Of a stretch of DNA of 7,344 nucleotides, positions 5,972 through 7,344 are shown piece by piece. Position 1 is the stretch's first letter; every line of letters begins with the position of its first letter. The stretch spans positions 1 to 7,344 of the forward strand of contig JAICZO010000065.1 in the NCBI GenBank assembly GCA_029057255.1. Reading direction: 5' to 3'. The position numbers were made by a program, and so were the translations under genes. The stretch is from Muribaculaceae bacterium (GTDB lineage Bacteria > Bacteroidota > Bacteroidia > Bacteroidales > Muribaculaceae). The notes under the pieces were generated by a model. That model saw only the letters and a program-made list of their open reading frames with translations, was not told the DNA's origin and did not search any database.

Positions 5972-6664
5972 ATGAAAGGAAAAAATCTCTTTTTTATGGG
6001 GCTGATAGCCGTGGCTCTCGGGCTGGTGCTGATTCTCTTCCGCGACTCGCTTGCCAGCGGTGCCGTCGTCAAGGCCGCCGGCATACTGTTTGTTGCGGCG
6101 GGCGTCCTCAATGTGTCGGTCTTTCTCGGTTCACGTGATAAAGAAGGACGTGCACGCATGGGCGCTTTCGGCATCGCTTTCGGCTGGATAGCGAGCGCCG
6201 CTGCCGTCGTGCTCGGTCTGGCGATGCTTATCTTCAGCGAGGCCTTCGTGGCCATCACGGGCTTTATGTTTGCCGTCCTGATTCTCTTCTGCGCCCTTTT
6301 CCAGCTCTTCCTGCTGTTCTTCGGCGCCCGTCCGGTGCATCTGTCGATGTGGTTCTTCCTCGTGCCGACAGTCCTTGTGGCCGCCGCGCTGTTCATCTTC
6401 CTGCGCAAGCCCGACCAGGTGGGCGAGCATGTGGTGATGATTGTCACCGGCGGCTCGTTCATGTTCTTCGGCCTGGCCTCGATTGTCGAAGGCATAGCCA
6501 TCGGCCAGACCAACCGCGACACCCTCCGTGCCGCCCGTGCGGCGACAGCCGAAAAACAGGTGGCTGACAGCGGCGCGCCCGCAGTGCGGCAAGAGCCTCC
6601 GGCACCGCACCACGACAGCGTCCGCCCCGACTCGGACCCGGGCTCCGACACTGCCGCAAATTAG
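5972..6664 (+). CDS. HdeD/DUF308-like six-helix membrane protein
   Basis: A 230-residue protein from the ATG at 5972. An upstream in-frame TTG at 5933 would add a 13-residue stretch with no membrane or signal character, and AUG is preferred. Six hydrophobic segments are visible at about 5-23, 30-52, 65-88, 92-117, 125-144 and 151-177, in three hairpin-like pairs, with small-residue-rich helices such as GILFVAAGVLNVSVFLG. This is the layout of the HdeD/DUF308 family of inner-membrane proteins, some of which are linked to acid resistance in enterobacteria; that role should not be assumed here. Residues 180-230 form a polar tail rich in Ala, Pro, Arg and Asp, probably cytosolic and disordered. 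The gene is transcribed away from the minus-strand operon and is followed at 32 bp by a long hairpin. Confidence 0.78.
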   Translation: MKGKNLFFMGLIAVALGLVLILFRDSLASGAVVKAAGILFVAAGVLNVSVFLGSRDKEGRARMGAFGIAFGWIASAAAVVLGLAMLIFSEAFVAITGFMFAVLILFCALFQLFLLFFGARPVHLSMWFFLVPTVLVAAALFIFLRKPDQVGEHVVMIVTGGSFMFFGLASIVEGIAIGQTNRDTLRAARAATAEKQVADSGAPAVRQEPPAPHHDSVRPDSDPGSDTAAN

Positions 6665-6695
6665 CCCGCAAAGTCACGCCCTGACACCCGATACA

Positions 6696-6761
6696 GGCTC
6701 AAAATTGCCGAAAATGCCACAAATTCACCGTTGTATGGCAAAAAAAATGCAATTTTGAGCC
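6696..6761. repeat. 13-bp perfect inverted repeat with nested inner stem (long hairpin)
   Basis: GGCTCAAAATTGC (6696-6708) and GCAATTTTGAGCC (6749-6761) are exact reverse complements 40 bases apart. Inside the loop, TGCCACAA (6715-6722) can pair with TTG (6731-6733) plus TGGCA (6736-6740) with a two-base bulge, so the whole 66 bases can fold into one interrupted hairpin. A competing pairing, TTGCC (6705-6709) with GGCAA (6737-6741), is also possible. It begins 32 bp after the DUF308 stop and ends before the HU promoter region. No run of T follows on the plus strand, so it is not a textbook intrinsic terminator. Confidence 0.85.
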
Positions 6762-6766
6762 ATTCT

Positions 6767-6800
6767 CTTGTGCTTGAATAAAAAATATTTACGATATTTG
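6767..6800 (+). promoter_or_regulatory. Candidate promoter of the HU gene
   Basis: GATATTTG at 6793-6800 matches TAnnTTTG at all fixed positions except the first, and is followed by C, as in many Bacteroidales promoters. CTTG occurs at 6767-6770 (22-base spacer) and at 6773-6776 (16-base spacer); both match the -33 element in three of four positions, and neither is at the ideal ~20. The stretch between is A/T-rich. A start near 6806 would leave a leader of about 80 bases before the HU ATG at 6887. Confidence 0.5.
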
Positions 6801-6809
6801 CACCGCAAA

Positions 6810-6838
6810 ACCGGAACGCGCCTTTCCGCACGACCGGT
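6810..6838 (+). promoter_or_regulatory. HU leader segment with two mutually exclusive short stems
   Basis: ACCGG (6810-6814) can pair with CCGGT (6834-6838), while CGGAA (6812-6816) can pair with TTCCG (6824-6828) around a 7-base loop. The two stems share bases 6812-6814, so only one can form. The segment is GC-rich in an otherwise AT-rich leader and sits at the predicted 5' end of the HU transcript. It could be a 5'-end protective structure or a small regulatory switch; with stems of only 5 bp, chance is also plausible. Confidence 0.25.
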
Positions 6839-6886
6839 GATGCACTGAATTATATAGTATTATCCAATCATAATTAACACATAACA

Positions 6887-7162
6887 ATGACTAAAGCCGA
6901 CATTGTAAACGAGATTGCAAAGAGCACCGGTATCGAAAAAGCCGCTGTACTTGCAACTATCGAGAAATTCATGGAAATTGTCAAGGAATCGCTCGCAGGC
7001 GGTGAGAATGTATATCTCCGTGGCTTCGGTAGCTTTATCGTGAAGACTCGCTGCGAGAAGACAGCACGCAATATCTCCAAGAACACTACTATAATCATCC
7101 CCGAGCACAAGATTCCCGCGTTCAAGCCCGCACGCGTGTTCATGGATGAAGTAAAGAAATAA
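6887..7162 (+). CDS. HU-family DNA-binding protein
   Basis: A 91-residue histone-like protein of the HU/IHF family, the usual length. It binds and bends DNA as a dimer, organising the nucleoid. The N-terminal helices (TKADIVNEIAKSTGIEKAAV..., 2-37) are followed by the conserved VYLRGFGSFIVKTR turn-and-strand at 42-55. ARNISKNTTIIIPEHKIPAFKP at 60-81 forms the DNA-contacting arm and its return; P72 sits where the intercalating proline of HU arms would be expected. The NISKNTTIIIPEH form of the arm, instead of the NPQTG form of enterobacterial HU, is typical of Bacteroidales. The start is the only plausible ATG. It stands alone after an intergenic region with its own candidate promoter and is followed at 93 bp by a tiny basic-protein gene. 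Confidence 0.96.
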   Translation: MTKADIVNEIAKSTGIEKAAVLATIEKFMEIVKESLAGGENVYLRGFGSFIVKTRCEKTARNISKNTTIIIPEHKIPAFKPARVFMDEVKK

Positions 7163-7255
7163 TCGGTAACAGTCTGTTCCCGAACACATCCCACACCCCC
7201 GGCGGTAACGCCACAACAACCCAACATTAATTAACCTCCTAAAGCGTCCAAGAAA
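7163..7255 (+). other. Intergenic region between HU and the basic peptide gene
   Basis: GGCG-GTAA-CGCC at 7201-7212 can form a 4-bp stem closed by a GNRA-type tetraloop, and AACA-GTC-TGTT is a smaller stem near 7168-7178; neither is followed by a T-run, so a terminator is doubtful. CCTCCT at 7235-7240 has the sequence of the 16S anti-Shine-Dalgarno core and lies 15 bases before the next ATG. No TAnnTTTG promoter is evident, so the next gene may be read from the HU promoter. Confidence 0.35.
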
Positions 7256-7295
7256 ATGCCCAGCGGAAAGAAAAGAAAAGGCCACAAGATGGCTA
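7256..7295 (+). CDS. Very small basic protein, first ~13 codons only, cut by adapter
   Basis: From the ATG at 7256 the readable genomic codons give MPSGKKRKGHKMA plus one base. This matches the start of a tiny, Lys/Arg-rich protein that, as I recall, follows HU in many Bacteroidales and has the form MPSGKKRKRHKMATHKRKKRLRKNRHK, usually ahead of an RNase E/G gene. Its pattern of KKRKR-x-KM-x-x-HK resembles the bS22/mS38 (AURKAIP1-type) ribosome-associated peptides, so a ribosomal role is possible but is inference. After MA(T) the frame runs into the Nextera adapter, and the apparent stop TAG at 7340-7342 is artificial; the real 3' end is missing. Gly at residue 9 replaces the usual Arg and may be real or a consensus error near the contig end. 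Confidence 0.6.
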
Positions 7296-7344
7296 CTGAC
7301 TCTTATACACAACTGACGCTGCCGACGACTAGTCGAGTGTAGCT
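7296..7344 (+). other. Sequencing adapter (Illumina Nextera/Tn5 read-1 side with i5 index), not genomic
   Basis: Bases 7296-7314 match the reverse complement of the Tn5 mosaic end used in Nextera kits (CTGTCTCTTATACACATCT) at 17 of 19 positions; 7299 and 7312 are A instead of T. Bases 7315-7328 (GACGCTGCCGACGA) match the rest of the read-1 adapter exactly. Bases 7329-7336 (CTAGTCGA) sit exactly where the i5 index is expected and are the reverse complement of TCGACTAG, which I recall as index S513. Bases 7337-7342 (GTGTAG) begin the flow-cell P5 part, after which CT replaces the expected AT. The order and spacing leave little doubt that this is untrimmed adapter. Confidence 0.96.

Noticed and set aside
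5929..6651. 240-codon minus-strand open frame opposite the DUF308-like gene
   Set aside because: Composition is Arg/Ser/Thr/Ala-rich without motifs; the plus strand encodes six clear membrane helices.
6860..7312. 150-codon minus-strand open frame opposite HU, extending almost into the adapter
   Set aside because: Antisense to a textbook HU gene, and it continues through the next gene's leader; no recognisable pattern.
7296..7314. Tn5-like mosaic end as a sign of a natural IS50/Tn5 insertion
   Set aside because: It is followed at once by the Nextera read-1 adapter, an index-length block and P5 sequence, which only occurs in library DNA; there is no transposase or target duplication.
7256..7342. 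Complete 28-residue ORF ending in TAG
   Set aside because: Its second half and its stop codon lie in adapter sequence, so the ORF is chimeric; only 7256-7295 is genomic.

Overview
The window reads as a chromosomal fragment of a GC-rich member of the Bacteroidota, most likely order Bacteroidales. The evidence is the HU protein type with its RNISKNTTIIIPEH stretch, the DUF6452/DUF6048 and DUF4199/GT2 gene pairs, promoters of the TTTG...TAnnTTTG type, and little Shine-Dalgarno signal. A gut Muribaculaceae-like or Alistipes-like genome would fit, but the family cannot be fixed from the sequence alone. The window appears to end at a contig end: the last ~49 bases (7296-7344) are not genomic but match an Illumina Nextera (Tn5) adapter including an 8-base index.

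Layout. 1-1086 (minus): the N-terminal 362 codons of a secreted type I pullulanase, running off the left edge. 1174-1467 (minus): a small exported protein that is almost only a T9SS-type C-terminal beta-domain, with a good Bacteroidales promoter in front of it and a perfect hairpin behind it. 1572-5856 (minus): a tight six-gene run, read in the order DUF4199 membrane protein, GT2 glycosyltransferase with C-terminal membrane anchor, small nitroreductase, DUF6452 lipoprotein, DUF6048 outer-membrane protein, short-chain dehydrogenase. The junctions are +23, +2, -10, -4 and -4 bp, so it is almost certainly one operon with translational coupling. 5857-5971: divergent intergenic region. 5972-6664 (plus): an HdeD/DUF308-like six-helix membrane protein. 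6665-6886: intergenic region with a striking 13-bp perfect inverted repeat and a candidate promoter and leader. 6887-7162 (plus): HU-family nucleoid protein. 7256-7295 (plus): first codons of a very small, very basic protein, cut off by the adapter.

How it fits together. The minus-strand operon looks like an envelope module: a polyprenyl-phosphate-type sugar transferase with its usual DUF4199 neighbour, and a lipoprotein/outer-membrane pair of unknown role. Two soluble oxidoreductases appear to be carried along by overlapping reading frames. The pullulanase and small exported protein form a separate secreted/polysaccharide group. HU and the basic peptide are housekeeping nucleoid/translation-type genes. 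No CRISPR array, phage, insertion sequence, tRNA or rRNA is seen. The least explained pieces are the stand-alone sorting-domain-like protein, the DUF6452/DUF6048 pair and the long hairpin at 6696-6761. No wholly new defence or mobile system is evident.
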